DNA from: Pirum gemmata
Taxonomy: Eukaryota > Opisthokonta > Ichthyosporea
Length of the DNA stretch: 34,258 bases
NCBI GenBank assembly: GCA_002812295.1
Contig: PDIN01000005.1
Coordinates: 1-34,258 of the forward strand
Reading direction: 5' to 3'
Position 1 is the stretch's first letter, and each line of letters begins with the position of its first letter. Both the position numbers and the translations under genes were made by a program. Positions 25,585 to 34,258 of this stretch are shown here, one piece after another. Below the pieces are notes generated by a model. It was not told the origin of the DNA and did no database searches. It saw only the letters and a list, made by a program, of their open reading frames with translations.

Positions 25585-27663
25585 TTAAGGAAATTTGTTA
25601 ATGATAGTATTCACAAAATCCTGACAATATAAAAAAATCAAGCTATTGGCCAAACTTTGAACTTGGATTTGAGTGTATTTGCTTTTCCGGAACGAGGAGT
25701 AATACATAGATTGAATTGCCAAGACTTTTAATTTTTTTCGAGTAAAATAGAACAATTGAACATTAGAAATTTCTTGGTTATTAGAAAGTTTCAAAAGCTG
25801 TAAGTAATGCACGAGATTAGAAGCATCAGAGAAGTTGACAATAGGAAGCTGGAAGCGATACTTGTGCATAAGAAAATTATTACCAAGGTTATCAACCCTA
25901 GCCAGCATTTGATTAGCTTCAAGAACGGGTAAATATTTATAAAACAAGCCGTGGAATAAAGTTATTTCCTTGTAAGAAGAAACAAGCATTTTATCGGAAC
26001 CAACAAAGGACAATAACTCTTGTACCAATTCTTGTTCATCTTGGGATGAATTATTAGTGGCATTTAAAAACTGGTAACATTTGGAAATAATTTTCCCGGT
26101 AGATGAGTCTACATTGACTCTACGCATATAGACGGAAAATAAAAAGTTGTCATCATCACTATTTCCGTTATTGTTATTATCATCATCATCAACCTCAGTA
26201 TCTAACAATTTATTATTAATAAAAATCGGAATGACTATTACCATGGTATTAAGGTCATTACGTAACACCAGCTCGGGATAGGTTAAATGATTTTCTTTAT
26301 CGATAGTATATTGTATACAGCGATCCATGCAAAAGGTACTAGTTTGGTCTTCGTCAAAGACACCGGTATCGCTAGTTAACGGAAGAGAAAAATTCAAACC
26401 TCGCATACAAATAACACATTTAAATACATTTTTCCATAACTCGGAACAATGGTTGTAACTATTGACCTTGAAGTTGGGTTTGAACTTATCGGGCAAACTT
26501 TTGTACAAGGTTAACAATTCTAGCACATTAGTTTTACTAGCTAAAATATTAGTGTGCAATAACCGAGTTACTGAAGTCGGGTTCAAGTTCAAGTTGGCCC
26601 ATTTTTTTTCTCGGACTATTGTAAAGGTCTCAATACAATTACGTATATGCAGGTTCCATTTTTGTGATTCGACTTCGGTGACGGGGAACTTGATTACGTG
26701 TAAACTAGTCTTATTCAATAGTCCGGTACTTATACCGGGACTAATAACAAAGCCTAACTCCATATTAATTCGGTCAACTTCGGTACTTTCACTAGTCAAC
26801 ATTAGTAAGTACATGTACAATTGATACCTCATAAAAAGAAAGCTTGTCGACAATTCTTTTACGTAGTGTTCATCCTGGATTAATTTCTCGTAAAATTTAC
26901 AATCGCAAATGTAATACATGGACGGGTTGATGGTATAAAAAGTATTTAGCTGCGGATATATAATTTTCAAGGCATCACCTCTAATTAAAAAATCATAAAT
27001 ACCATTCATGCCGAGTTTTTCGCTTTTCAAAAATCCTTGAAATAAAATAGTAAACCCTCTTTTAATGTAACAATCCGTATTGGCAAATCTACTCGGACTA
27101 CGCATTTGTTGATTAAAATTGGTTTTAAGTGTAGATGCTACATTGTCCTCGAAACTATAGCCTTGATTTATAAAGAAGCTATCCGATTGGCATACAAAGT
27201 CTTTGAAAAGTTCATAGTTATTCTCTCCCATCCATTTAAGGCAATTTACTTTTTGTTCATAGACGTGTTTGTACATACGTTGGATTTGTAACTCGTTCAC
27301 TTCATTTTGGCTATAATTGTATTTGGAAAAAAGCCCACTAAAGTCATCATATTCCAAATATGACCGTATTTGAGATGGTGAAATATAATACACATTCTTT
27401 TTTGGCATCTCGTCCATCTTTTTGGTTGTTGTAGTAGTAGTACTAGTACTAGTAGTACTAGTAGTACTAGTAGTAGTAGTAGCATCCTCGTCCGACTTTT
27501 TGGTTACTGAGTTTTTTGAGTTTTTTGAGTTTTTTGAGTTTTTTGAGTTTTTTGAGTTTTTTGAGTTTTTTGAGTTAACAACAACCTTGCGCTTCTTGTT
27601 TGGAGACATTACTGACTCGGTCACGCAGTTACTTTTTTTGCAATGAGATCTTAGGTAATACAT
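25585..27663 (-). CDS. PD-(D/E)XK superfamily nuclease with nuclear-localisation-like N-terminus
   Basis: 692 residues from the ATG at 27663. I chose this start because the longer frame to 27777 only adds codons of a 51-base homopolymer (a poly-Lys stretch) and is probably not translated. Residues 21-28 (PNKKRKVV) resemble a classical nuclear localisation signal, followed by SKN and Thr/Ser repeats to ~80. The nuclease core: E172 in GYSFEDNV, D224 in GIYDFLIRGD, and D254-C-K256 in YYICDCKF, the E...D...DxK order of YqaJ/exonuclease-type nucleases. Such enzymes process DNA ends in viral recombination and packaging. The C-terminal ~400 residues are helical and unknown. It is much larger than typical YqaJ proteins (~200-350). 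Confidence 0.7.
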   Translation of the reverse strand: MYYLRSHCKKSNCVTESVMSPNKKRKVVVNSKNSKNSKNSKNSKNSKNSKNSVTKKSDEDATTTTSTTSTTSTSTTTTTTKKMDEMPKKNVYYISPSQIRSYLEYDDFSGLFSKYNYSQNEVNELQIQRMYKHVYEQKVNCLKWMGENNYELFKDFVCQSDSFFINQGYSFEDNVASTLKTNFNQQMRSPSRFANTDCYIKRGFTILFQGFLKSEKLGMNGIYDFLIRGDALKIIYPQLNTFYTINPSMYYICDCKFYEKLIQDEHYVKELSTSFLFMRYQLYMYLLMLTSESTEVDRINMELGFVISPGISTGLLNKTSLHVIKFPVTEVESQKWNLHIRNCIETFTIVREKKWANLNLNPTSVTRLLHTNILASKTNVLELLTLYKSLPDKFKPNFKVNSYNHCSELWKNVFKCVICMRGLNFSLPLTSDTGVFDEDQTSTFCMDRCIQYTIDKENHLTYPELVLRNDLNTMVIVIPIFINNKLLDTEVDDDDNNNNGNSDDDNFLFSVYMRRVNVDSSTGKIISKCYQFLNATNNSSQDEQELVQELLSFVGSDKMLVSSYKEITLFHGLFYKYLPVLEANQMLARVDNLGNNFLMHKYRFQLPIVNFSDASNLVHYLQLLKLSNNQEISNVQLFYFTRKKLKVLAIQSMYYSSFRKSKYTQIQVQSLANSLIFLYCQDFVNTIINKFP

Positions 27664-27669
27664 TTTTTT

Positions 27670-27727
<58 letters not shown>

Positions 27728-27832
27728 TTTTTTTTTTTTGGATATATATACAAAAATATACAATACAAAATATACAATACAAAATATACAATTCAAAAAT
27801 AAACAATAAAAAAATAAACAATAAAAAAAAAA
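27664..27832. promoter_or_regulatory. Divergent spacer with a 51-base T homopolymer
   Basis: Between the nuclease gene (minus, ATG 27663) and the SAP-domain gene (plus, ATG 27833). It contains T10, about 51 T (27676-27726), then T12, a TATATATACAAAAATATAC stretch and a repeated ATACAATACAAAATATAC sequence up to an A-rich leader. TATA-like strings near 27742 and the A-rich leader may be the plus-strand promoter (inference). The long T run would be read as Lys if the minus-strand gene were extended. Confidence 0.5.
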
Positions 27833-28633
27833 ATGACTATTCTATTATTGAAACAAATGGATGATTTAATCAAGTCCACCATTGAAAATGTTTTAGATGA
27901 AAAGTCTTTTATCACCAAAGAAGACATTATACAACAATATAATGTCGGCAGAGAAAAGCTTAACATTTCACTTGTTTATTCGGATGCAACATTGAAAAAC
28001 TTATCTAGACCGGAACTGCGAGAAATGTGCATCTATCATCAGTTGAATGATAAGGGTGTTAAAAATATTTTATTAGAACGCCTTATCCGCTTTGAGAAAA
28101 ATGAGTTGAAAAAAGATGATCAAGGACAGATGTTAAATTTTTTAAAGTCTAAAAACCCGTCTCAGAAGTTGAACATGGTACTCGAAAAAATAGCACGGAC
28201 CAAATTGAGATTTATAGCAAAAATGGATAAAGAGTCTGGAAATTGGGTAATCCGTATTCCTTGTGAAACCTGCTTGTCCGATACCGAAGTCGAAAAGTCC
28301 GACAACAAAGTAGTCCTCGTCAAAAATGATGAATGCTCAAAATGCAATCAATTATTTATTGTTAAAAATGACCGAATTGTTGGCTTACAAGTTCTGAAAA
28401 ACAATGAAATCATGGAAATGCCCTTGGATTTAGAACATATAGAATTGTGTAAAAAATATAAACTTATTTATGGAATAAGTGATCAATCTAAATTACACAA
28501 TGCAAGTGAATCAGTCCTGGACAACGAACTTGAACATGATGATGATGATGATGATGAACTTGAACATGATGATGATGATGATCTTGAACATGATGATGAT
28601 GATGTTAGACTAGAAGTTTTTAATGATGAATGA
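27833..28633 (+). CDS. SAP-domain plus four-cysteine zinc-finger-like protein
   Basis: 266 residues. Residues ~52-88 (ATLKNLSRPELREMCIYH, NDKGVKNILLERLIRF) follow the SAP plan: a helix with an L..L..P.L pattern, a loop, a GxKxxLLERL helix. SAP domains bind AT-rich scaffold DNA or sit in chromatin and RNA-processing proteins. C144xxC147 and C168xxC171 could bind one zinc. The C-terminus is Glu/Asp-rich (ELEHDDDDD repeats). No catalytic motif. It starts a three-gene co-oriented run with the RS-repeat protein and the histone-fold protein, 18 and 53 bases apart, and its acidic tail is like that of histone chaperones (inference). An in-frame ATG at residue 9 could also be the start. Confidence 0.62.
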   Translation: MTILLLKQMDDLIKSTIENVLDEKSFITKEDIIQQYNVGREKLNISLVYSDATLKNLSRPELREMCIYHQLNDKGVKNILLERLIRFEKNELKKDDQGQMLNFLKSKNPSQKLNMVLEKIARTKLRFIAKMDKESGNWVIRIPCETCLSDTEVEKSDNKVVLVKNDECSKCNQLFIVKNDRIVGLQVLKNNEIMEMPLDLEHIELCKKYKLIYGISDQSKLHNASESVLDNELEHDDDDDDELEHDDDDDLEHDDDDVRLEVFNDE

Positions 28634-28651
28634 TTTTTTTTTTAATAATAA

Positions 28652-29038
28652 ATGAAACAAAATCATACTTGTGTATTTTTTGACAAAAAAACTAATAAAA
28701 ATATTAATATTTGTAACACAAAATGTGCTAAAATTCCCAATTTAATAAATTATTATAAACAAGATAACCAATATGCTGAATTAGTTGATAAATATTTAAG
28801 ATTACACAAGGTTAGGGGGTGTAAACCAATACTAAAAGATAATAGGAAACATTTAGGTTATAGATCGAGGTCGAGGTCAAGGTCAAGGTCAAGGTCAAGA
28901 TCGAAAAAAAGGTCAAGGTCAAGGTCAAGATCAAGATCAAAATCAAAATCAAAATCAAAATCAAAAAAAAAAAGGTCAAGGTCAAGGTCAAGGTCAAAAA
29001 AAAGGTCAAGGTCAAAAAAAAGATCAAGGTCAAGATAA
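28652..29038 (+). CDS. Basic RS/KS-repeat protein, 128 aa
   Basis: N-terminal ~68 residues are a unique Cys-containing domain (MKQNHTCVFFDKKTNKN, NICNTKCAKIPN, RLHKVRGCKP); from ~70 to the end it is Arg-Ser, Lys-Ser and KKRSRS repeats, from AGGTCA-type hexamers. Strongly positive overall. As with the gene at 12340 it suggests DNA or RNA condensation. Cys at ~7, 21, 25 and 57 might bind metal. Gene order places it between the SAP protein and the histone-fold protein, and it is unlikely to be coincidental that three DNA-binding-like genes adjoin. I cannot tell protamine-like from splicing-like by sequence alone. Confidence 0.68.
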   Translation: MKQNHTCVFFDKKTNKNINICNTKCAKIPNLINYYKQDNQYAELVDKYLRLHKVRGCKPILKDNRKHLGYRSRSRSRSRSRSRSKKRSRSRSRSRSKSKSKSKSKKKRSRSRSRSKKRSRSKKRSRSR

Positions 29039-29091
29039 AAAGGGTATAAAAAAAAAATAATAATAAAAATAATAATAATAATAAAACATTA

Positions 29092-29727
29092 ATGGCTGCA
29101 TCTAGATCTAAACAGAAAAAAGACTATTATTATGCAGATTTTTCGAAAAACTCTTTACGTAATATAGCGTATAGTAACATGGATAAAATTCGTGGTAATA
29201 AAAATACTAAGAAATTTTTTCAATATTCCCCTGGGAAAAATGGGAGATGTCGTAAAGGATATAAGAAGAGTGGTACTAGTGGAAGTAGTGTCTGTTATAA
29301 AATGAATATACAAGAAAGTGTGTTTGAAAATGTCAATAAAAGAATTGAGAAGTTTCTAGATAAATTCACTGCTGCAGTATCAAGACTTCGTGAACTAGAA
29401 AGAAAGAAAACCATAAAAGTTGATAATATACATTATGTAGTTAATAATAGACATCTTGATCGTGGCAATTTTAGTCGAGTAGACGCCAATCCAAAATTGT
29501 TACTGTCTAAAATCGGGTTTCAACGTTTATGGAAAGAGAGAATGAAAAAACAAATGATTAGTTCAACCAATGTTCAATATGAACCAAATGCTTTATTTTA
29601 TGCACAGGTGTACACTGAATTGTACATAAAGAAATTATTTAAAGTCGCATTTTCCGCTGCTAAAAACTGTGGACGAGTGACAATAATGTCTAAAGATTTG
29701 AAATTAATGCGACATGCATTAGCCTAG
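29092..29727 (+). CDS. Histone-fold protein, C-terminal H3-like domain, probable doublet
   Basis: 211 residues. The C-terminal ~77 follow histone H3: LLLSKIGFQRL at 136-146 (H3 LLIRKLPFQRL), a helix with NALFYAQVYTELYIKKLF at ~166-183 (the H3 alpha-2 region) and GRVTIMSKDLKLMRHALA at ~194-211, close to RVTIMPKDIQLARRIRG of H3. The middle (~72-117) may be a second histone fold: FENVNKRIEKFLDKF, then RKKTIKVDNIHYVV, which recalls the alpha-2, loop and alpha-3 of H4 or H2B. Before that, residues 1-70 are basic with PGKNGRCRKGYKKSG. Histone doublets (H4-H3, H2B-H2A) are known in Marseilleviridae and their DNA is packed in nucleosome-like particles. Here the first half is too diverged to name. There is no lysine tail like eukaryotic H3. 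Confidence 0.8.
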   Translation: MAASRSKQKKDYYYADFSKNSLRNIAYSNMDKIRGNKNTKKFFQYSPGKNGRCRKGYKKSGTSGSSVCYKMNIQESVFENVNKRIEKFLDKFTAAVSRLRELERKKTIKVDNIHYVVNNRHLDRGNFSRVDANPKLLLSKIGFQRLWKERMKKQMISSTNVQYEPNALFYAQVYTELYIKKLFKVAFSAAKNCGRVTIMSKDLKLMRHALA

Positions 29728-29732
29728 GTTAG

Positions 29733-32453
29733 TTAGTTAAATTTTATCTTAATACCCATTGCTTGTAATTCTTGAAACAACAATTTACAACTAAAGGGGA
29801 TTCTTTTGGTGGCAAAATTGTTTTCGGTGTTACAACCTGGACTAACACAAAGTTTAGGATGACGCATAATAGTACCACAAGTTTTACAAATTTTCAAAGT
29901 AAAAGTATCACTGGCCAAGTACAAGCGGTCGAATAAAGAACCACTAGCACCTTGCCCAATCAAGACGTCACGTTCCATTTCACCTATTCTTAGAGCGCCA
30001 TTCTTTGAGCGGCCTCCTGAGGGTTGTTGGGTCAATAGTTGCATATTACCAGTACTTCTTGCATATAGTTTGTCGGTAACCATGTGTTTTAGTTTAAGAT
30101 AATAAGTAGGACCAATAAAGATTTTAGCCTTGAACTTAATACCAGTTTGACCGTTGTACATGGCTTCGGCCGCGTGTCTTTCATACCCGAGAGATTGTAA
30201 TTCGTCACACATTTGGTCAATAATATTGTAAGACATATTAGTGAAGGGGGTACAATGGTACTTTTCTCTGTCCAGGACACCTTCATAGCATATTTTTTTA
30301 CCAATAACACATTCAAGCAATTGAGAAATAGTCATTCTAGAAGTAATGCAATTAGGGTTAATAATAAGGTCGGGGACAATGCCGTCTTTGGTAAAGGGCA
30401 TATCTTCTTGATTAAAAACCATGCCTATTACACCCTTCTGAGCACTACGAGAACAAAACTTGTCACCGAGTTCAGGGATACGAACTGATTTAAGCCGGAT
30501 TTTCAAGAGAATATAGTCGTCGGTATTTAAAGTCTGGAAAATCTTGTCAACGACGCCGGTCTCGTTGGTAGTAGCAGCCACACTATTATCAATAACTTGT
30601 TGCCCAGTCTTATCATACTTAGTTAAAATTTTGCCCACCAACACAGTACCATTTTTAACCACTGCTCCGATCCTAATTAAACCGGTTTTGTCTAAAGCCG
30701 AGTAATCAAAGGAAGAATTTTGGATGTTAATTTGCGGAATACCCACCGTCTCGATGACGTGACCAATTTGACTCTTGACGTGTACAGTAATAGTTTTAAA
30801 AGTAACCGAACTAAACAAGCCTCGTTGGATGGCCGACTTGTTCATTATAATAGAGTCTTCTTGGTTAAAGCCGGAAAAGCACATGATGGCCACAATAGCA
30901 TTGATACCATTTTGCATTTTATCAATACCTAAAGCTTGACTTATTTTAGTATCCAACAAGGCTTGTTGAGAATTTTCCAAGACTTGACTTACTACATCAA
31001 CTCGTTGCTGGTAATTCCAACAGTAGTAGCCAATACCTTGTTTAGCCATGGAAGCAAAGTACACATTACGAGGAGCTTGATTATGATCTGGGAAAGGAAT
31101 ATGACCAGCCACTACACCATGCATAAGGGACGGATGAATTTCAAAATAGTTGGCTTTATCGGATTCGATTCTATCCGGGGACATGGCTACTAAACTATAT
31201 TCCAATTCGGCAATATCACGAAAGACAATCCATTTTCGCTTCAACAGTTCTTGGTACATATCTAGTTTTTTCTTTTGACAGCGAAAAAATACCTTTTGTA
31301 ATTCTTTTACCACATTAACCGTTTCAAATTTACCTTTAGTAAAATGCCGAATAGCATCACAATCGATAATGGGACGTATTAATCTCGCCTCGTCACAAAA
31401 AATATATAAAATATTATCTTCCTTACTATACTTAATGGAGACGTGGGCGTGGATAATACCAGACCAACGACGTTGTCTCATTAATTCGAAAAGTTTAGGG
31501 CCACTAGTACTGTAACCAATTGGTTCGTTATTTAAGAAAACTATGTCCTTTTCTTCAATAACGATATTTTCAATATCTAAAGGAATAAAAAACATCCCTA
31601 ATCTTTGAAAGAGTTTGGGATGATGCCTACCAATATTCACTAAACACTCGATAACATGCGTAGGGTCTAACCAGCGTGTAATATTAACACCCAAACATAA
31701 ATTTTTCACTAACCCTACCCCTTGCCCTTCAGGGGATTCTGCACTACAAAAGAAAAATGCATGGGTAGAATTTAGTTGACGGATTTTCACGTTTTGACTA
31801 TCTTTTAGAATGGGAATGTTCACGCGTCGAAGATGTGAAAGTGTGCCGATATAGGACAGTCGATTAGTAACTTGCGATACCCCTGGACGTTTATAGGAAT
31901 TTCTAGAAGGTCCCCAATTACCCGTAGAGCAACTAAAGCGAATATCACGAATAATAAAAGTTGAGGAACTATTAATCAATGATACTACATCGTTACGTAA
32001 CTCGGTTTTAAGTTTACGAAAGTAGTTTTTGTAGACCGTACGAAATATCTCAGTGAACAGAACCCCAGTCCCTTCTACTCTTTTGTTAAAGTATAAACTA
32101 CTGTTGTCTACCTCTCTTTCGCCTCGAAGAACTTGAAACAATTTTCGAATCATATAACATAAATACTCGATCTTCACTACTCTATCGCCATAACTAATAT
32201 GAGGAAACAATTCAATGTCCAATAATTGCAAAGCCATTTGCTCCAAATCAGTCAATTTCCGTGGCGAGTACGATTTTTGATCAAGTTGTTGCATTAAATG
32301 TTTTCCCTTTTGATATTGTTTATCGACATTAGGTTGTCTTAAAAGCTTTTCAAACTCGACCTCGTCTAGTTGTTGATGATCAGCTTGTTGTGTGATACTT
32401 TCAATAAGTTTTTCTAAATCATCATACTTTTCACCTTCATTATCATTATTATC

Positions 32454-32528
<75 letters not shown>

Positions 32529-33752
32529 GTCTTCACGGCATTCCTCGTTATTAAATAATTGATAAAAATTATTTTCGTCTTTATCTATTTCGTCTTTGTC
32601 GTCTTTGTCGTCTTTGTCGTCTTTGTCGTCTATCTCGTCTATCTCGTCTATCTCGTCATCACCATCACTTTCTTCTACTAATACCTGTTCGACTTCATTT
32701 TCATCTTCCTCCTCCTCATCTGCTTCACTTTCTTCTTCTACTATTACCTCCTCGACTTCACTTTCTTCTACTTCTACTGGATCAAGGTCCACTAATACTT
32801 CCATGTTCTCGACCGGGCCGGTTTTTTTGTTTTTTAAAAAAAGTTTATAAAACAAATTAGTAGACGTGGTTTTGTTTTTCATAATAGTCCCTAGTACATT
32901 CAAGGCTTCTTCCTGAGTTTTGGCCACTTGCGAGACAAATACTATTTGGTACAGAGCCGAATGCGAACTAAGCTTGGCACAAATAAAAAGAAAGTCATAG
33001 ATTTGACTGAAAGAAAATCCGTAACCTAAAAATACAAGTACTATTGGCACTTTGTGTTTTTCAATCCCGGGAAGTCGACCAAAAATAAGGGCAGGAATTT
33101 GATTTTTATCACATTCTAATTTGACCAAAGCACTATGACCGGTTTCCGTACTAATGGTACGCACTGTGGCCGTTAAGAGGTTCTTGTTATAATTAACCAT
33201 ACAAGAATTATAGTTGAAACGTTCTTGGGCGACAATAACTCGTTCCTTACCGTTGATAATAAAATACGACCCTGGATCGGCTTTACATTCACCCAAGGCT
33301 ATTTTTTGTAATTGTGTTTTTTTATATAAATGACAAGCATTACTACCTATCATTACTGGAATCTTAGAAATAATTTGCTTACGATACCATTTGCTTTCAT
33401 GAACAATCTCTCGTACCTTGACCTCGTTATTATAGAAAACCTCTACAATACTGACTAATAAGTCCGCTACTATATTGCCTTCATAATGTAAATCCCTGTA
33501 CCGCGTTTCATTCGGATAAAGCGGTCGAATATTACGTTTAGAATCAAAAATCACCGGTTTTAATACTTTTCCTGAAAAGAGTTCTACTCGGTAATACAAA
33601 TTGGGTTTAAATTCATATTCGATTACATTATCTTGTTCAATGATTTTATTAATCCGAATATCAATAAAATCGTTGTAGCCGTCTAACTGAGCTTTACTCA
33701 CTCCTTCAGTGGCTAGAAGATCACATACAAGTTTCAATCTCAATTTTTCCAT
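29733..33752 (-). CDS. RPB2: DNA-directed RNA polymerase II second largest subunit (RPB2)
   Basis: 1339 residues. With RPB1 this forms the catalytic core of the viral RNA polymerase. Recognisable blocks in order: early GSNACHL and DPGSYFIINGKERVIVAQER; the SAESPEGQGVGLVKNL motif (~670); the QEDSIIMNKSAIQRG segment (~960); GDKFCSRSAQKGVIG (~1094); RIGEMERDVLIGQGAS (~1250-1265); and the C-terminal zinc-binding Cys group CKTCG...CVSPGCN (~1275-1300). Residues ~317-437 are an insertion of Glu/Asp repeats, DKD/DEID repeats and about 20 Asn, in the region where lobe and protrusion meet; it accounts for the length beyond the usual ~1170-1220. I see no intein. The gene ends five bases from the histone gene's stop (convergent). 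Confidence 0.95.
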
Positions 33753-33854
33753 TTTTTTTTTATTTTTATTTATTTTATTATATATTTTTTTTTTTTGAAT
33801 GAAAAATAATAAAAAAAAATAAAAAGTGTTCTTTATATATAATAAAATTAAACA
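33753..33854. promoter_or_regulatory. Divergent spacer, RPB2 / collagen-like gene
   Basis: Contains T- and A-homopolymers and TTTATATATAATAAAATTAAACA just before the plus-strand ATG, a good TATA-like string about 17 bases upstream. The minus ATG (33752) has T-rich sequence upstream. No other motif can be supported. Confidence 0.4.
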
Positions 33855-34178
33855 ATGGACTTTAAAATCGACAGCTCAATAGGATTTATTCATAACGCTC
33901 ATGTACCTCATCTAATTAACAATCCTCAAAAAGGAGCCACTGGAGCTCCAGGGACGGCTTCCAATACCGGAGCCACTGGTGCTGTTGGCCCGACTGGAGC
34001 TAGTGTGACTGGGCCTACTGGGTCTACGGGAGTTACCGGAACTACAGGTCCTACTGGTCCTACAGCTTCAATCTCACAAATCAACACAAAAACCATCCCA
34101 TCATTTCCTGGTAGTGACGGAACATATTCCTTGAAAGTTACAGTAGCAGGTGGTGTCAATACCTTGTCTTGGGCTTAG
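33855..34178 (+). CDS. Short collagen-like (Gly-X-Y) protein, 107 aa
   Basis: Residues ~27-72 are interrupted Gly-X-Y triplets, many GATG, GPTG or GVTG, as in bacterial spore collagen-like proteins and giant-virus fibre proteins. The non-collagen C-terminal ~35 residues ([33 protein letters not shown]) resemble short beta-rich heads that often follow such repeats. The N-terminus [19 protein letters not shown] has no signal peptide. It may form short surface fibrils on particles (inference). The stop is five bases from the following partial gene's stop, tail to tail. Confidence 0.75.
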   Translation: MDFKIDSSIGFIHNAHVPHLINNPQKGATGAPGTASNTGATGAVGPTGASVTGPTGSTGVTGTTGPTGPTASISQINTKTIPSFPGSDGTYSLKVTVAGGVNTLSWA

Positions 34179-34182
34179 TCGC

Positions 34183-34258
34183 TTAGTCGTCATCAATATT
34201 AACATCAATAATTTGTTTAACTACTGTATCATTATCATTATCATTATCATTATCATTA
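34183..34258 (-). CDS. Partial hypothetical protein, C-terminal end (Asn-Asp repeat tail)
   Basis: Minus-strand frame ending with a stop at 34183-34185; the visible 25 codons give Asn-Asp repeats (ATGATA-type hexamers), then TVVKQIIDVNIDDD. The acidic low-complexity tail is in keeping with other proteins in this window. The bulk of the gene lies beyond the window, so nothing can be said of its function. Confidence 0.45.
   Translation of the reverse strand, partial: NDNDNDNDNDTVVKQIIDVNIDDD

Noticed and set aside
27664-27777. Extension of the nuclease start to 27777
   Set aside because: It adds only residues from the T/A homopolymer; an ATG at 27663 with non-repetitive sequence is a better start.
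29733-33752. Intein in RPB2
   Set aside because: The motif blocks follow in normal order and the only insertion is low complexity, without Cys/Ser start or HN-C ends.
1-34258. tRNA or rRNA genes
   Set aside because: No cloverleaf-like or conserved rRNA segments were seen in the short spacers; a tRNAscan-SE run would settle it.

Overview
The window looks like part of a large, AT-rich eukaryotic DNA virus genome of the nucleocytoplasmic large DNA virus type (Nucleocytoviricota). The basis is a virus-like gene set packed on both strands with very short, A/T-homopolymer-rich spacers and no visible introns: an RNA polymerase II-type second largest subunit (29733-33752, minus), an mRNA capping enzyme with triphosphatase and guanylyltransferase motifs (8180-10171, plus), a probable poxvirus L1/F9-like virion membrane protein (21972-22799, minus), a SWIB-domain protein (12878-13642, plus) and a PD-(D/E)XK nuclease (25585-27663, minus). 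I cannot assign a family or host from this window. Endogenised viral DNA cannot be excluded, but the long intact frames argue against old decay.

Layout. 1-5106: a partial minus-strand gene, a small membrane protein, a degenerate tyrosine-recombinase-like protein, a small unknown and a full NADPH-oxidase-type flavocytochrome. 5174-8097: four co-oriented plus-strand enzyme genes that look host-derived (secreted germin-like cupin, trypsin-like protease with a C-terminal membrane segment, SNase-type nuclease, cysteine-dioxygenase-like cupin), followed by the capping enzyme. 10152-12654: a large unknown protein with an Arg/Gly/Lys-rich N-terminus and an Arg-Ser dipeptide-repeat protein. 12878-17303: the SWIB protein and a pair of diverged paralogues with a shared four-cysteine motif, which flank a gene enclosed by compound ATT microsatellites. 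17394-24549: a run of coiled-coil and single-membrane-span proteins that reads as a virion or membrane module and includes a 44-residue membrane protein at 20054-20188. 24553-27663: two small unknowns and the nuclease. 27833-29727: three co-oriented genes for probable DNA-binding proteins, namely a SAP plus Zn-finger protein, an RS/RK-repeat protein and a histone-fold protein whose C-terminal third is clearly H3-like. RPB2, a short collagen-like protein and a partial gene close the window.

The strongest biological points are two. First, there is a potential DNA-packaging set: the histone-fold protein, two protamine- or SR-like RS proteins, the SAP protein and an RG/K-rich protein. Second, there is a potential redox set: the NADPH oxidase with a secreted germin-like cupin and a cysteine-dioxygenase-like protein. 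The genome is also remarkable for in-frame expansion of short repeats (poly-Asn, Asp, RS, VQEK, NEHP, QP, Ala-Asn) in most of its proteins, and for homopolymer runs up to about 50 bases that touch gene starts and ends. All functional statements come from motif reading by eye; no database search was possible.
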